A DNA stretch of 64,000 bases from Halosolutus gelatinilyticus (lineage in GTDB: Archaea; Halobacteriota; Halobacteria; Halobacteriales; Natrialbaceae), in the NCBI RefSeq assembly GCF_023028105.1, contig NZ_CP095492.1, positions 248,001 through 312,000 of the forward strand. Direction: 5' to 3'. Positions 7,482 through 16,463 of the stretch are shown here, piece by piece. The notes under the pieces were generated by a model, which made no database searches, was not told the DNA's origin, and was given only the letters and a program-made list of their open reading frames with translations. Within the stretch, counting starts at the first letter, position 1; every line of letters starts with the position of its first letter. The translations under genes were made by a program, and so were the position numbers.

Positions 7482-9020
7482 ATGAACTACATTGACACGT
7501 TCCGGCGAACCGTCAGGTGTCATCCGACGAAGGCAGCGATCGTCACCGACGGAGGGTCGACGACGTACGAGGAACTGGACGAACGGACGACGAGGCTCGC
7601 GAACGCGCTGAACGAACGCGTCCCGGAGGGACGAACCGCGACCCTCGCGCTCACCGGGTCGACGGCGATCGAAACGATGCTTGCGAGCCAGAAGCGGGGA
7701 CTCGGGAACGTGCAACTCCCGTTTCGCGCCGCACCGGGTGCCCTCGCGTCGATGCTCGAATCGACGGCGGCGTCGACCGTCCTGTTCGACGACGCGAACG
7801 CCGAGAAGGCCGTCGAGTTACTCGATCGGACGGTGTTCGAGGCGGGGATCCACGCGGGGGAGCGATCGATCGACCGCGAGGACGTCGAGGACTACGAGGC
7901 GGTCCTCGCGAACGCGTCGACGGAGCCGGTCGAACCGGATCCGGCGTACGAACACGGCGTCTTCTACACGAGCGGGACCACGAGCACGCCGAAGGCGGTG
8001 CTGTTCGATCAGGAGCAGCTGTGGTACGGGAGTACGCAGGTCGTCATGGAGATGGGACTCGACGAGACGGACGTGGCGCTCGTCACGACGCCGTGGTACC
8101 ACATGGTGACGGCCGACGCGTGGATCCTTCCGCACTTCCAGGCGGGGGCGACCCTGGTCGTCCAGTCCGACTTCGATCCCGACGAGTCGCTCCGGCTCGT
8201 CCAGGAGCACGACGCGACGGGGATGCTCGCCGTTCCCACCCAGCTTCACGCGCTGGCGGACGCGCAAGCCGAGGCGGGATACGACGTGCGCACACTCTCA
8301 TACATCCGGACCGGCGGCTCGATCGTCACCGAGCAGCTCGTCGAGAAGGCGTCCGAGCACCTGACCGAGGGGATCTACAACACGTACGGGCTGACCGAGG
8401 GTGGGCCGAACCTCACCTTCGCTCACCCGTCGGCGCAGGACGAGCACGCGGGAACGATCGGGACGGAGTCGTTCACGTGGGAGCTCCGGGTCGTGGAGGC
8501 CGCCGAACCCGACGAAGACCCCGATCCGTCGGCGACCGTCGAGCCGGGCGAGGTCGGCGAGGTCATCGCCCGCGGGCCCGGCATGAGCGACGGCTACCTG
8601 AACCACCCCGAGGCGAGCGAACAGGCCTACGTCGACGGCTGGCTCCGCACCGGCGACTGCGCCGAGGTCGACGAGGACGGCTACCTCTACATCGTCGGCA
8701 GGGTCGACAACATGATCGTCAGTGGCGGGGAGAACGTCTATCCCGAGGAGGTCGAGGACGTCCTCGAGTCCCACGAGGAGGTCGAGGTGGCCGTCGTGAT
8801 CGGGCTCGAGGACGAACGGTGGGGCCACCGCGTCGCGTGCGTCGTATACGGCTCCGACAACGTCGACGTCGAAGCCCTCGATCGGTTTTGCAAGGACCAC
8901 GACCGGCTAGCCAACTTCAAGCGGCCGCGCGAGTACGTGGTCTCGAACGAACTGCTCCCGCGCACCGACACGGGAACCATCGAGCGGGACACGGTCTACG
9001 AGGAGTTCTTTGGCGCGTAG
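7482..9020 (+). CDS. AMP-forming acyl/aryl-CoA ligase
   Basis: 512 residues. YTSGTTSTPKAVLF is the P-loop-like A3 motif, TYGLTEGG the A5 motif, and WLRTGDCAEVDEDGYLYIVG the A7/A8 hinge; NFKRPREYV..LPRTDTGTIERD is the A10 region. The usual catalytic Lys of A10 (TGKI) is replaced here by Thr-Ile (GTIER), an oddity worth noting. The family activates carboxylates as acyl-AMP and then CoA thioesters in the cytoplasm. Position beside gentisate-pathway genes suggests an aromatic acid such as hydroxybenzoate (inference). Start fixed by the first ATG after an AT-rich tract near 7430-7445. Confidence 0.88.
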   Translation: MNYIDTFRRTVRCHPTKAAIVTDGGSTTYEELDERTTRLANALNERVPEGRTATLALTGSTAIETMLASQKRGLGNVQLPFRAAPGALASMLESTAASTVLFDDANAEKAVELLDRTVFEAGIHAGERSIDREDVEDYEAVLANASTEPVEPDPAYEHGVFYTSGTTSTPKAVLFDQEQLWYGSTQVVMEMGLDETDVALVTTPWYHMVTADAWILPHFQAGATLVVQSDFDPDESLRLVQEHDATGMLAVPTQLHALADAQAEAGYDVRTLSYIRTGGSIVTEQLVEKASEHLTEGIYNTYGLTEGGPNLTFAHPSAQDEHAGTIGTESFTWELRVVEAAEPDEDPDPSATVEPGEVGEVIARGPGMSDGYLNHPEASEQAYVDGWLRTGDCAEVDEDGYLYIVGRVDNMIVSGGENVYPEEVEDVLESHEEVEVAVVIGLEDERWGHRVACVVYGSDNVDVEALDRFCKDHDRLANFKRPREYVVSNELLPRTDTGTIERDTVYEEFFGA

Positions 9021-9082
9021 GCGCCGATCCGACGTGGAAGGCCCCCTCGTTATATAACGGCCCGCGATCTACTGGCGTGCTG

Positions 9083-9706
9083 ATGTACGCCGAGATACTG
9101 CCCGACGTCGTAGACGTCACCCTCCGCGACGACGGATCGGCCCGCTACCGCGCGTTCCTCGTCGACGCGGACGTCCCGACGCTCGTCGATACGGGGCTGC
9201 CGGACACGACCGACACGCTGTTCGCCGCGCTCGAGGACGTCGGCGTCGATCCCGAGCGCGTCGTGATCACCCACGGCGACGCCGATCACGTCGGCGGGTT
9301 CGAGGCCGTGACCGAGCGGTACGCGGTCGAAACGTTCGCCCCCGAAGGAACGGACGTCGACGATTCGCTCGTCGACGAGCGGTTCTCCGACGGGGACGAG
9401 ATCGGCCCGTTCGAGGCCGTCCACGTTCCGGGTCACACGCCCGATCACCACGCCCTGGTCGACGAATCGCGCGGCTTCGCCGTCCTCGGCGACGCCGTCT
9501 TCGGTTCCGACGCCCGCGGTCTGCCCGCGGACTACTTCGTCCTCCCGCCGGCGTTTTACTCCGCGGACCTGGCCCGCGCCGACGAGGGCCTCGAGCGCCT
9601 CCTCGCGTACGAGTTCGACGCGGGGCTGGTCTTCCACGGCTCCTCGGTGCGCTCCGGGGCGCGCGACAAACTCGAGTCGTTCGTCGAGTTCGCCGGGAAA
9701 CCCTGA
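9083..9706 (+). CDS. Metallo-beta-lactamase-fold hydrolase
   Basis: 207 residues. The zinc site motif reads THGDADHVGG (an HxDxDH variant of HxHxDH with the first spacing HGDADH), followed by VPGHTPDHH and FAVLGDAVFG for the later His and Asp ligands, and a final FHGSS. The family includes thioesterases, lactonases and glyoxalase II. The gene follows the CoA ligase by 60 nt on the same strand, with its own TATA-like TTATATAAC at about 9050. A thioester or lactone substrate in the same pathway is possible but unproven. The long frame open upstream of 9083 is a shadow of the ligase gene. Confidence 0.85.
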   Translation: MYAEILPDVVDVTLRDDGSARYRAFLVDADVPTLVDTGLPDTTDTLFAALEDVGVDPERVVITHGDADHVGGFEAVTERYAVETFAPEGTDVDDSLVDERFSDGDEIGPFEAVHVPGHTPDHHALVDESRGFAVLGDAVFGSDARGLPADYFVLPPAFYSADLARADEGLERLLAYEFDAGLVFHGSSVRSGARDKLESFVEFAGKP

Positions 9707-9768
9707 TCGGTTCCGCGTCCGATCGCGCTGGGGAAACTACTTGGGCCCGGTGAACTAACAGGGCGCGT

Positions 9769-11160
9769 ATGGCCGTGACGAGCCTATTCGACCCGAGCGG
9801 AATCGCCGTCGTGGGGGCCTCGGAGACGCCCGGAAAGATCGGATACGAAGCGATGCGGAACGCGATCGAGTTCGACGGGCCGGTCTACCCGGTCAATCCG
9901 TCGGCGTCGGGAACGGTATTCGATCGGGAGTTCGTCCCCTCGGTGACCGACGTCGGCGACGACGTCGACCTCGCCCTGCTGTGCGTGCCGGCGCCGATCG
10001 TTCCGGACGTCATCGAGGAATGCGGCGAAGCCGGGATCGGCGGCGCGGTAATCTTCGCCGGCGGCTTCGCCGAGGCGGGCGAGGACGGAGAGCGGTTGCA
10101 AGGGCGGCTCGTCGAGGCCGCGATCGAGGGCGACGTCCACGTCCTCGGGCCGAACACGAGCGGGTTTCTGCGCCCGGCCGATCGTCTCTACGCGACGTTC
10201 GCCACGGACGTCGACGCGATCCCCTCGGGGAACGTGGCGATCGTCGCCCAGAGCGGCGGGCTCGCGTACGCCCTCGCGTTCCGAGCGGAGAACGAAGGGC
10301 GCGGCGTCTCCGCGATGGTCGGCCTCGGCAACCGGGCCACCGTCGGCTTCCGGGAGGCGGTCGAGCACTTCGATGCGGACGAGCGGACCGACGCGATCCT
10401 GCTGCACGTCGAGGGGACGGACGACGCGCGGGGTCTCCTCGAAACCTGTCGCGCGGCGGGGACGCCGATCGTCGCCTACAACGTCGGCGAGCAGGACGTG
10501 GGCGACTTCGCCGAGTCCCACACCGGCGCGCTGACCGGCCGGTACGAGCTGTACGAGGCCGGATTCGCCCAGTACGGCGTCCCGACCGTCCGCTCGGTCG
10601 CCGAGTTGCTGGACGCCGGGACGGCGCTCGCGTCCTGCCCCCGGCCCGACGGTCCGAACGTCGGCGTCGTCACCGCGCAGGCCGGTCCCGGGATCGCCAT
10701 CGCGGACCGCCTGAAGGCCGCCGGGGCGGAGTTGCCGACGCTCACGGCGGAGACCCGAGAGATCGTCGAGGAGCTCCTGCCCGGCATGACGTACTCGGCG
10801 AATCCGGTCGACACGGGCCGGCCGATGCCCGAATTCGGGCAGATTGTCGACGCCGTCGCGCGCGACGAGAACGTCGACGTCGCGCTCGTCTACGAACTGT
10901 ACGAGGGGGCCATCGGCTACCCGATCGACGCCCTCGAGGGGCTCGTGGCCGAGGTCGACAAGCCGATCGTCTTCGCGACCGGCGGCCCCAAAGCCGTGGT
11001 ACGGAACGAACTCGCGGAGATCGAGGCGCTCGGGATCCCGACCTACCGGACGCCGGAGCGGGGGGCGGACGCGGCCGCGGCCCTCGTCCGGTACGCGCTG
11101 CGAAACCGGGAGCCGGAGGCAGTCGCCGGCGGGGACGAGGAGGTGCAGGCGGATGACTGA
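9769..11160 (+). CDS. ADP-forming acyl-CoA synthetase, alpha (CoA-binding/ligase) subunit
   Basis: 463 residues. It begins with a CoA-binding Rossmann domain (SLFDPSGIAVVGASETPGK, about 1-130), followed by two succinyl-CoA-ligase-like domains. SHTGALTGRYELYEAG (about 248-263) contains the His that is phosphorylated in this family. These enzymes convert acyl-CoA + ADP + Pi to acid + ATP, and also run in reverse. The beta subunit follows with an 8-nt overlap. A role in recovering ATP from acyl- or aryl-CoA intermediates would fit the neighbourhood. Confidence 0.9.
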   Translation: MAVTSLFDPSGIAVVGASETPGKIGYEAMRNAIEFDGPVYPVNPSASGTVFDREFVPSVTDVGDDVDLALLCVPAPIVPDVIEECGEAGIGGAVIFAGGFAEAGEDGERLQGRLVEAAIEGDVHVLGPNTSGFLRPADRLYATFATDVDAIPSGNVAIVAQSGGLAYALAFRAENEGRGVSAMVGLGNRATVGFREAVEHFDADERTDAILLHVEGTDDARGLLETCRAAGTPIVAYNVGEQDVGDFAESHTGALTGRYELYEAGFAQYGVPTVRSVAELLDAGTALASCPRPDGPNVGVVTAQAGPGIAIADRLKAAGAELPTLTAETREIVEELLPGMTYSANPVDTGRPMPEFGQIVDAVARDENVDVALVYELYEGAIGYPIDALEGLVAEVDKPIVFATGGPKAVVRNELAEIEALGIPTYRTPERGADAAAALVRYALRNREPEAVAGGDEEVQADD

Positions 11161-11878
11161 GACCGATCCGGCCGGCGCGCGGGACCCTATTCAGGCTGCA
11201 CTGGCGGACGGCCGCACCGCACTGACCGAGTCCGAGGCCAAGGGGCTAATCGCCGATCGCGGTCTCCCGGTGCCGGGCGGCGAGACGGTCGGCTCGGCCG
11301 ACGACGCCGTCGAAGCGGCCGCCCGTCTCGGCTACCCGGTCGTCGTCAAGGTCGCCTCGCCGACGATCCAGCACAAGAGCGAGTGGGCCGACGGTGCCGG
11401 CGTGGCCGTCGGACTCGACGACGCCGGCTCGGTTCGGGCGGCTGCGACGCGGATCTTCGAGGCCGCGGCCGATCGGGGTATCGACGCGGCGGCCCTCGTC
11501 GAGGAGGGGCTCGACGTCGAGGCGGGACTCGAGGTGATCGTCGGCGGTGCGCGCGATCCGTCGTTCGGTCCGACCGTCCTCGTCGGCCTCGGCGGAATCA
11601 CCGTCGAGGTGCTGCGGGACGTCAGCCGGCGGATCGCCCCGGTCTCGACGGCCGAGGCCGTGGAGATGACTTGCGAACTCGAGGCGTCGCCGCTCTTCGA
11701 CGGCTACCGCGGCGCTCCCGCGGTCGACCGGACCGCGGTCGCGGAGGCGATCGTCACCGTCGGGGACCTGCTCGTCGAGCGCGAGGCGGTTCGGGAGGTC
11801 GAGGTCAACCCGCTGCTGGCGCGGTCGGACGGGGCGGTCGCGCTCGACGCGCTGGTCTCCCTCGAAGACGAGCCGTAA
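11153..11878 (+). CDS. ADP-forming acyl-CoA synthetase, beta (ATP-grasp) subunit
   Basis: 241 residues starting at ATG 11153 inside the end of the alpha gene; the longer frame from 10844 is a shadow. The ATP-grasp domain is seen in GYPVVVKVASPTIQHKSEWAD, with the nucleotide-binding Lys, then VGGARDPSFGPTVLVGLGG (phosphate/Mg loop) and EVEVNPLLA at the C-terminus. It binds ADP/ATP and exchanges phosphate with the alpha-subunit His. The pair forms the alpha2beta2-type ACD found in many archaea. Confidence 0.9.
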   Translation: MTETDPAGARDPIQAALADGRTALTESEAKGLIADRGLPVPGGETVGSADDAVEAAARLGYPVVVKVASPTIQHKSEWADGAGVAVGLDDAGSVRAAATRIFEAAADRGIDAAALVEEGLDVEAGLEVIVGGARDPSFGPTVLVGLGGITVEVLRDVSRRIAPVSTAEAVEMTCELEASPLFDGYRGAPAVDRTAVAEAIVTVGDLLVEREAVREVEVNPLLARSDGAVALDALVSLEDEP

Positions 11879-11934
11879 CTCGCGGACGCCGCTGCGGAAC
11901 AGGACGGTCGGTTCGGCGTCGGGTTCGGACGCGG

Positions 11935-12813
11935 TCAGTTCCCCTGCTGGCTCTTCTCGACGCGGATGTCCTCGAACGCGAGGTCGCGATCGGTCACCTC
12001 GACGGTCATCGAGCCCACGTTCTCGATCGCGGCGTCTATCGTGTCGCCGCCGGCGATCGCGCTGACCCCCTCCGGGGTTCCGGTCGTGATCACGTCGCCC
12101 GCTTCGATGGTCATCCCGATCGAGGCGTACTCGACGACGTCGGCGCAGCTGTAGATCATGCCGCCCGTGTTCTCCTGCTGGCGGGTCTCGCCGTTGAGCT
12201 GCAGCTCCATCTCGAGGTCGTGCGGGTCGCCGACCTCGTCGGGGGTCGCGACGCACGGGCCGATGATGGTGAACGTGTCGTAGGACTTGCGGTTCGAGCG
12301 GTCCTGATCGCCCCGGACGGAGACGTCGAGCAGGATCGTATAGCCCAGGATCGCGTCCCAGACGTCGTCGCTGTCGATGTCCTTGACGTCTTCGCCCATG
12401 ACGAACGCGAGTTCGATCTCGTGGTCGACCCGGCGGTCGGTGAAGGGGAGCTCGATCCCGTCCTCGGGCCCGGCGACGCTCGAGGGCGCCTTGAGGAAGT
12501 AGCCCTTGTCCTCGATCGTGAACCACTCCTCGGTGACGATGTCTTTGTCGGCGATAGCCTCCTCGACGTGGTTCTCGTAGTTCAGCGGTGCGGCGATCAC
12601 CTTCCCCGGCCGGCGAACGGGCGATTCGATCCGGACGTCCTCGATGTCGTAGTCGCGGTCCTCGTCGGCGTACTCGCTCGCGTCGAGGCCCTTCTTCGCG
12701 TACTCCGCGAGCGGGTCGTTCGTCTCGAGGCCGAGACGGTCGGTGACGTCGACGACGCCGTCGTCGTCCGTGAGCAAGCCCAGTCGGTCGTCGTTGAACC
12801 TGACGAATCGCAT
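11935..12813 (-). CDS. Fumarylacetoacetate hydrolase-family protein, probable fumarylpyruvate hydrolase
   Basis: 292 residues from ATG 12813. The FAH fold is shown by APLNYENHVEEA, FLKAPSSVAGPED, DHEIELAFVMG (acidic metal ligands) and GYTILLDVSVRG, with GDVITTGTPEGV near the end. The family cleaves C-C bonds of 2,4-dioxo acids using Mg2+/Mn2+. Divergence from a gentisate dioxygenase-like gene across a 180-nt promoter region strongly suggests the last step of the gentisate pathway, giving fumarate and pyruvate. No maleylpyruvate isomerase is seen in the window. The frame is open upstream to 13233 but this is a shadow of the cupin gene. Confidence 0.88.
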   Translation of the reverse strand: MRFVRFNDDRLGLLTDDDGVVDVTDRLGLETNDPLAEYAKKGLDASEYADEDRDYDIEDVRIESPVRRPGKVIAAPLNYENHVEEAIADKDIVTEEWFTIEDKGYFLKAPSSVAGPEDGIELPFTDRRVDHEIELAFVMGEDVKDIDSDDVWDAILGYTILLDVSVRGDQDRSNRKSYDTFTIIGPCVATPDEVGDPHDLEMELQLNGETRQQENTGGMIYSCADVVEYASIGMTIEAGDVITTGTPEGVSAIAGGDTIDAAIENVGSMTVEVTDRDLAFEDIRVEKSQQGN

Positions 12814-12832
12814 GGTAGATGTACTGTCACAG

Positions 12833-12847
12833 GTCCATATAAATAAT
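12833..12847 (-). promoter_or_regulatory. TATA box for the FAH-family gene
   Basis: Read on the minus strand, GATTATTTATATGG lies 20-34 nt before the ATG at 12813, the spacing of a leaderless or nearly leaderless haloarchaeal transcript. Confidence 0.55.
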
Positions 12848-12955
12848 CCCCTCTCGCCCGGCGGCGCGGCCGACCGATCGTCGGGGGACGGATCTCCGAT
12901 TCGGACGAGAACGGCCAGATCGGCCCCGTTCGCTCGCGCGGCGATCGCCCCCTCC

Positions 12956-12967
12956 AACACACTTATG
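12956..12967 (+). promoter_or_regulatory. TATA-like box for the gentisate dioxygenase gene
   Basis: AACACACTTATG ends about 25 nt before ATG 12992, which would put transcription start at or just before that ATG. This favours 12992 over the in-frame ATG at 12965. Confidence 0.4.
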
Positions 12968-12991
12968 GCGTCGTTTGACATATATTCGGAT

Positions 12992-14071
12992 ATGGCACAG
13001 CAAGAGCCAGAGGAGCTCCTAGAACTGAGTTCCGACACGCGGAGTATCCTCGAGCAGAACGATCTCCGCCCGCTCTGGGAAGTGGAAGAAGAGATGGGAC
13101 ACCTCCTCGACGACCTCGAGCCGAACATCTGGAAGTGGGCGGACATCCAGGCCGCCATCGACGGCATCGAGGAGGACGTTCCGATCGCCGACCTTCCGCC
13201 GGGCTTCCAGCGGCGGGTCGCGGTCCCGATCAACGCGAAACACGCCGTCTCGAATACGATCTACGTCGGCGTCCAGACGGTCTCGCCCGGGGAAACCGCG
13301 CCGGCACACCGCCACGCCGCCAGCGCCCTGCGCTTTACCATCGACGGGCACGAGGACATGAAGACGGTCGTCGCCGGGGAGGAGTTCCCGATGAAGGACA
13401 ACGACCTTATCACGACGCCCCAGTGGGAGTGGCACGACCACGTCAACGACTCCGACGAGACCGCCGCGTGGCTCGACGTCCTGGACCTGCCGCTGTTCCT
13501 CGACACGCTGAACAACACCCACGTCTTCGAAAACCACGAACTCGAGCGCCAGCCGGTCACGAAGACGCAGGGGTACTGGGACTCCCAGTACGGCCGCGGC
13601 CGCCCCTCGAACGAGGAGAACGACGGCTCCATCCCCGGGCCGTTCCAGGGGACCAAGGAGCCGACGCCGCCGTACCGCTTCGGCTGGGACGAGATGCTCG
13701 AGTCGCTCCACCAGTACGCCGACAACGACGATCCCGACCCCTACGACGGGTACAGCCTCGCGTACGTCAACCCGGCCACGGGGGAGCCGCCGCTGTTCCC
13801 CACGATGTCCTTCCGCGCCCAGCTGCTGAACGACGGCCCGACGGACGCGCACTTCCACAACTCGACGGAGGTCTACTTCGTCATCGAGGGCGAAGGCGCA
13901 ACCCACGTCGACGGCGAGGCCCTGGAGTGGGACACGTGGGACCTCTTCGTCGTACCGCCGGACAGCCCGCACCACCACGAACCCGACGACGAGGCGATCC
14001 TGCTGGGCATGACCGATCGGCCGATCCTCGAGTCGATGAACTTCTACGCCGAGGCCGAGGTCTCCGAGTAA
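12992..14071 (+). CDS. Gentisate 1,2-dioxygenase-like bicupin protein
   Basis: 359 residues from ATG 12992. The first cupin (about 85-180) holds APAHRHAASALRFTIDG, matching the HxH...E metal-binding pattern of gentisate and 1-hydroxy-2-naphthoate dioxygenases, and a WEWHDHVN segment. The second cupin (about 270-350) has AHFHNSTEVYFVIEGEG and PPDSPHHHEP. The enzyme uses Fe(II) and O2 to open gentisate to maleylpyruvate. Its divergent partner is the FAH hydrolase and an FAD hydroxylase lies downstream, a typical gentisate set. An exact 41-base copy of its 3' end (14017-14057) occurs at 32093-32133. Confidence 0.9.
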   Translation: MAQQEPEELLELSSDTRSILEQNDLRPLWEVEEEMGHLLDDLEPNIWKWADIQAAIDGIEEDVPIADLPPGFQRRVAVPINAKHAVSNTIYVGVQTVSPGETAPAHRHAASALRFTIDGHEDMKTVVAGEEFPMKDNDLITTPQWEWHDHVNDSDETAAWLDVLDLPLFLDTLNNTHVFENHELERQPVTKTQGYWDSQYGRGRPSNEENDGSIPGPFQGTKEPTPPYRFGWDEMLESLHQYADNDDPDPYDGYSLAYVNPATGEPPLFPTMSFRAQLLNDGPTDAHFHNSTEVYFVIEGEGATHVDGEALEWDTWDLFVVPPDSPHHHEPDDEAILLGMTDRPILESMNFYAEAEVSE

Positions 14072-14140
14072 TCCGGATTCGTTCGATCGGGGCGCTGACT
14101 GCGCCGTTTCCGTCCTACGCGAGCGGGCGACTGGGCAATA

Positions 14141-14150
14141 CTCTTATAGA
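14141..14150 (+). promoter_or_regulatory. TATA-like box for the zinc-ribbon gene
   Basis: CTCTTATAGA lies 22-31 nt before ATG 14172, fitting a leaderless transcript. Confidence 0.5.
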
Positions 14151-14171
14151 TCGTCGCCCTAGGTAGCCCGT

Positions 14172-14357
14172 ATGGCCGAGTTCGACAACCCGTACGTCGA
14201 CGAGGACCCGTTCGTCCGAGCCCACTTCGACTGCTTGGATTGCGGCGGAAAGCTCTGGGAGTACGCGATCCAGCGGCAGATGGTCTGCGAGGACTGCCGC
14301 GGCGTCTTCCCGTCGGAGCAGGTGTTCGAGGCGAGCGTCGAGGGGACGGCGGACTGA
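14172..14357 (+). CDS. Small zinc-ribbon protein
   Basis: 61 residues. Two CxxC pairs, DCLDCGG and VCEDCRG, are 21 residues apart and make a single zinc ribbon. The rest is acidic and typical of haloarchaea. Small proteins of this type are common in Halobacteria and usually uncharacterised; a DNA-, RNA- or protein-binding role is possible. It has its own promoter and sits between the ring-cleavage dioxygenase and the hydroxylase. Confidence 0.75.
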   Translation: MAEFDNPYVDEDPFVRAHFDCLDCGGKLWEYAIQRQMVCEDCRGVFPSEQVFEASVEGTAD

Positions 14358-14589
14358 AGGGTGGATCGGGACGCCGATCGGCAGCGCGCTCGCGTTTTTC
14401 CGAGTCCGTCGACGCTGTTTCGTCGGGGGCTCGGATGCGGGGTAGGGATCCCGAGCGGCGAAACCGGCCCGTCCGCTCGAGCCGTCAGAACGGGTGCTCC
14501 CGCGCCGCGCGCCGAGGAATCTCCGTCACCGTCGTCCCTCCCGACGGCGAATGAGATGGATTTACGTGGGCTCGACGAGGAGTGTGACC

Positions 14590-14913
14590 ATGGCGCGCGA
14601 AACAGATCTCGAAGCGATCGCAGCACAGCGTGACGACCTTCCCGACGCGTCCGACGTCTACGACGAGGACGAGACGATCCCGATCACCGAGGTGTTCGAC
14701 GAGCGCTTCGTGCGGGAACGCACCCGGTACGACTCGTTCGACGAGCTGGTGCTGGCGAGTCCGAGCGACGCCGACTCGGCCGCGGACCTCGAGACGGTTC
14801 CCCACGGCGAGTGGCACGAGTTCATCGCCGAGACGACGGACTTCGAAGACGAGGAGGAGTTCGTGCTGGCCGGCCGCGATCACTGGGTCGCGAAGCGACT
14901 GGAGCTACGCTGA
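14590..14913 (+). CDS. Small acidic hypothetical protein
   Basis: 107 residues from ATG 14590. Very acidic (many Asp/Glu), no cysteine, no membrane segment, and no motif I recognise. The composition (acidic, Arg/Lys-poor) supports a real haloarchaeal gene rather than a chance frame. Convergent with the FAD hydroxylase gene. An in-frame ATG at 14554 lies upstream, but composition changes at 14590. Confidence 0.65.
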   Translation: MARETDLEAIAAQRDDLPDASDVYDEDETIPITEVFDERFVRERTRYDSFDELVLASPSDADSAADLETVPHGEWHEFIAETTDFEDEEEFVLAGRDHWVAKRLELR

Positions 14914-15014
14914 CGGGCGCACCGATCGCCGGGTTTCGAATCGGACGGCCGGAGACCGTCGATATCCGCCGAAACGGACGAGAGAAGCGAAACCGCGTTC
15001 AGCCGGGAGACGGA

Positions 15015-16244
15015 TCAGTAGCTCCCCGTCGAGACGATCGGCGGGGTGCCGTGCGGGCCGTACGGCGCGTCGTCGAGCCACTCGCCGGCGGCCTCGAAGT
15101 AGTCGGCCATCTCCGCGGCGATCTCCTTTCGCAACACCGTCACGGGGTCGTCGCCCTGGAGGTACTCGAGGGCCTGTCCGGCCGCCCCGATGTTGTACTC
15201 GGCGGCCTTCTCCCGGCGCGCGGCGAACAGCTCCACCTCGTCGCGGGCGACCGCCTCGGTCCTCGCGTCGATCGCGACGGCGACGGCCGACGCCGCCTCG
15301 TCGGCGTCCGCCACGCCGGAGTTCATTCCGCGGGCGCCGAAGGGCGCCAGCAGGTGGGCCGCTTCGCCGGCCAAGAGGACTCGACGGTGGTCGTCCACGA
15401 AGGAGTCCGCGTTCACCTGGAGGAACCGGTAGGACGACACCCACGACACGTTGTCCTCGTACCGCTCGCCCATGACGTCGCGGACGAACGTGCGCATCCG
15501 CTCGTCGCCGCTTAGCTCCTCGGGATCGTCGTCTTCGTAACACTGGATGTCGAGGCGCCAGCCGCCGGTAAACGGGACGAGCAGCACGTTCCGTCCGTCG
15601 GCCTCGGGCGCGTCGTAGTGGAACACCCGCTCGAGCGGGAGCGGGTCGTCCTCGACCTCGTCGACGTCGGCGATAATGAAGTGGTTCGCCGACTGGTCGC
15701 CCTCGAAGTTCACCCCGATCTCGTTGCGGACGGTAGATCCGCCGCCGTCGGCGCCGATCAGGTACTCACAGTCCCACTCGCGGCCGTCCGCGGTCTCGAC
15801 GCGAACGCCGTCCGGGGAGGAGTCGACGGTCTCGACTTCGGCCTCCCAGTGGACGTCGATCCCGGCCTCGTCCAGTGCGTCGAGCATGTACCGCTCGGTC
15901 ACGACCTGGGGGACGCTGGTGAAGTGGGGGATGTCCCCCGAGCCGCCGGGTGAGTCGTACGTCCGGTTGAACACCTCCGTGCCTCGGTAGAGGGTCCGTC
16001 GCGTCGGCCAGACGAGCCCCTCGTCGACGAGGTCGGTCCCCAATCCCGGGTGGATTCGCTCGAGCGTCCGCAGCGTCGAGCCGTGGACGTAGATGGCGCG
16101 GCTCCCGGACCGATCCCGGCCTTCCGGGTCGGCCTCGAGGATCGTCGCGTCCACTCCGCGCGCGTTCAGTGCCAGTGCGGCCGTCATTCCGACCGGGCCG
16201 GCGCCGGCTATCAGTACCGGGGCCTCCCGCGTAATCCCGCTCAT
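15015..16244 (-). CDS. FAD-dependent aromatic hydroxylase (class A flavoprotein monooxygenase)
   Basis: 409 residues from ATG 16244. The N-terminal dinucleotide motif is LIAGAGPVGMTAALAL. The DG motif reads LIGADGGGSTVR near residue 165. The GD-type motif appears as RVLLAGEAAHLLAPFGARGMNSGV, with GEAAH in place of the more common GDAAH. These motifs define single-component NAD(P)H/FAD hydroxylases acting on phenolic acids. With gentisate dioxygenase nearby, the likely product is gentisate or gentisyl-CoA from 3- or 4-hydroxybenzoate or salicylate (inference). A fragment of a second copy lies at 32147-32227. Confidence 0.87.
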   Translation of the reverse strand: MSGITREAPVLIAGAGPVGMTAALALNARGVDATILEADPEGRDRSGSRAIYVHGSTLRTLERIHPGLGTDLVDEGLVWPTRRTLYRGTEVFNRTYDSPGGSGDIPHFTSVPQVVTERYMLDALDEAGIDVHWEAEVETVDSSPDGVRVETADGREWDCEYLIGADGGGSTVRNEIGVNFEGDQSANHFIIADVDEVEDDPLPLERVFHYDAPEADGRNVLLVPFTGGWRLDIQCYEDDDPEELSGDERMRTFVRDVMGERYEDNVSWVSSYRFLQVNADSFVDDHRRVLLAGEAAHLLAPFGARGMNSGVADADEAASAVAVAIDARTEAVARDEVELFAARREKAAEYNIGAAGQALEYLQGDDPVTVLRKEIAAEMADYFEAAGEWLDDAPYGPHGTPPIVSTGSY

Positions 16245-16428
16245 GCCGCGTGACAACGCAGCACGTTCTCATAGTAGTTGTGATCTGCGGGTACCGCCGT
16301 CCGCCGGCGATCGGGGGCCGGGGAACCAGTTTGAGGAGAGAAATCGAGTCGTCGCCGTTCGGAATCGCCCGCCAACGATCGGTTCTCGGCCGCCCGCGCG
16401 GCGGATCGGTCCCGGTCGCGGAGGCACA

Positions 16429-16438
16429 TTTTTATCCC
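16429..16438 (+). promoter_or_regulatory. TATA-like box for the first livF gene
   Basis: CATTTTTATC lies about 26-35 nt before ATG 16464. Confidence 0.45.
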
Positions 16439-16463
16439 TGTACTGAGAGACTCACGGTATACG

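Noticed and set aside
7517-9082. A long plus-strand open frame running through the first CoA ligase into the MBL gene
   Set aside because: Its translation before 9083 is an Arg/Gly-rich shadow of the ligase gene. Only the part from ATG 9083 has a recognisable fold.
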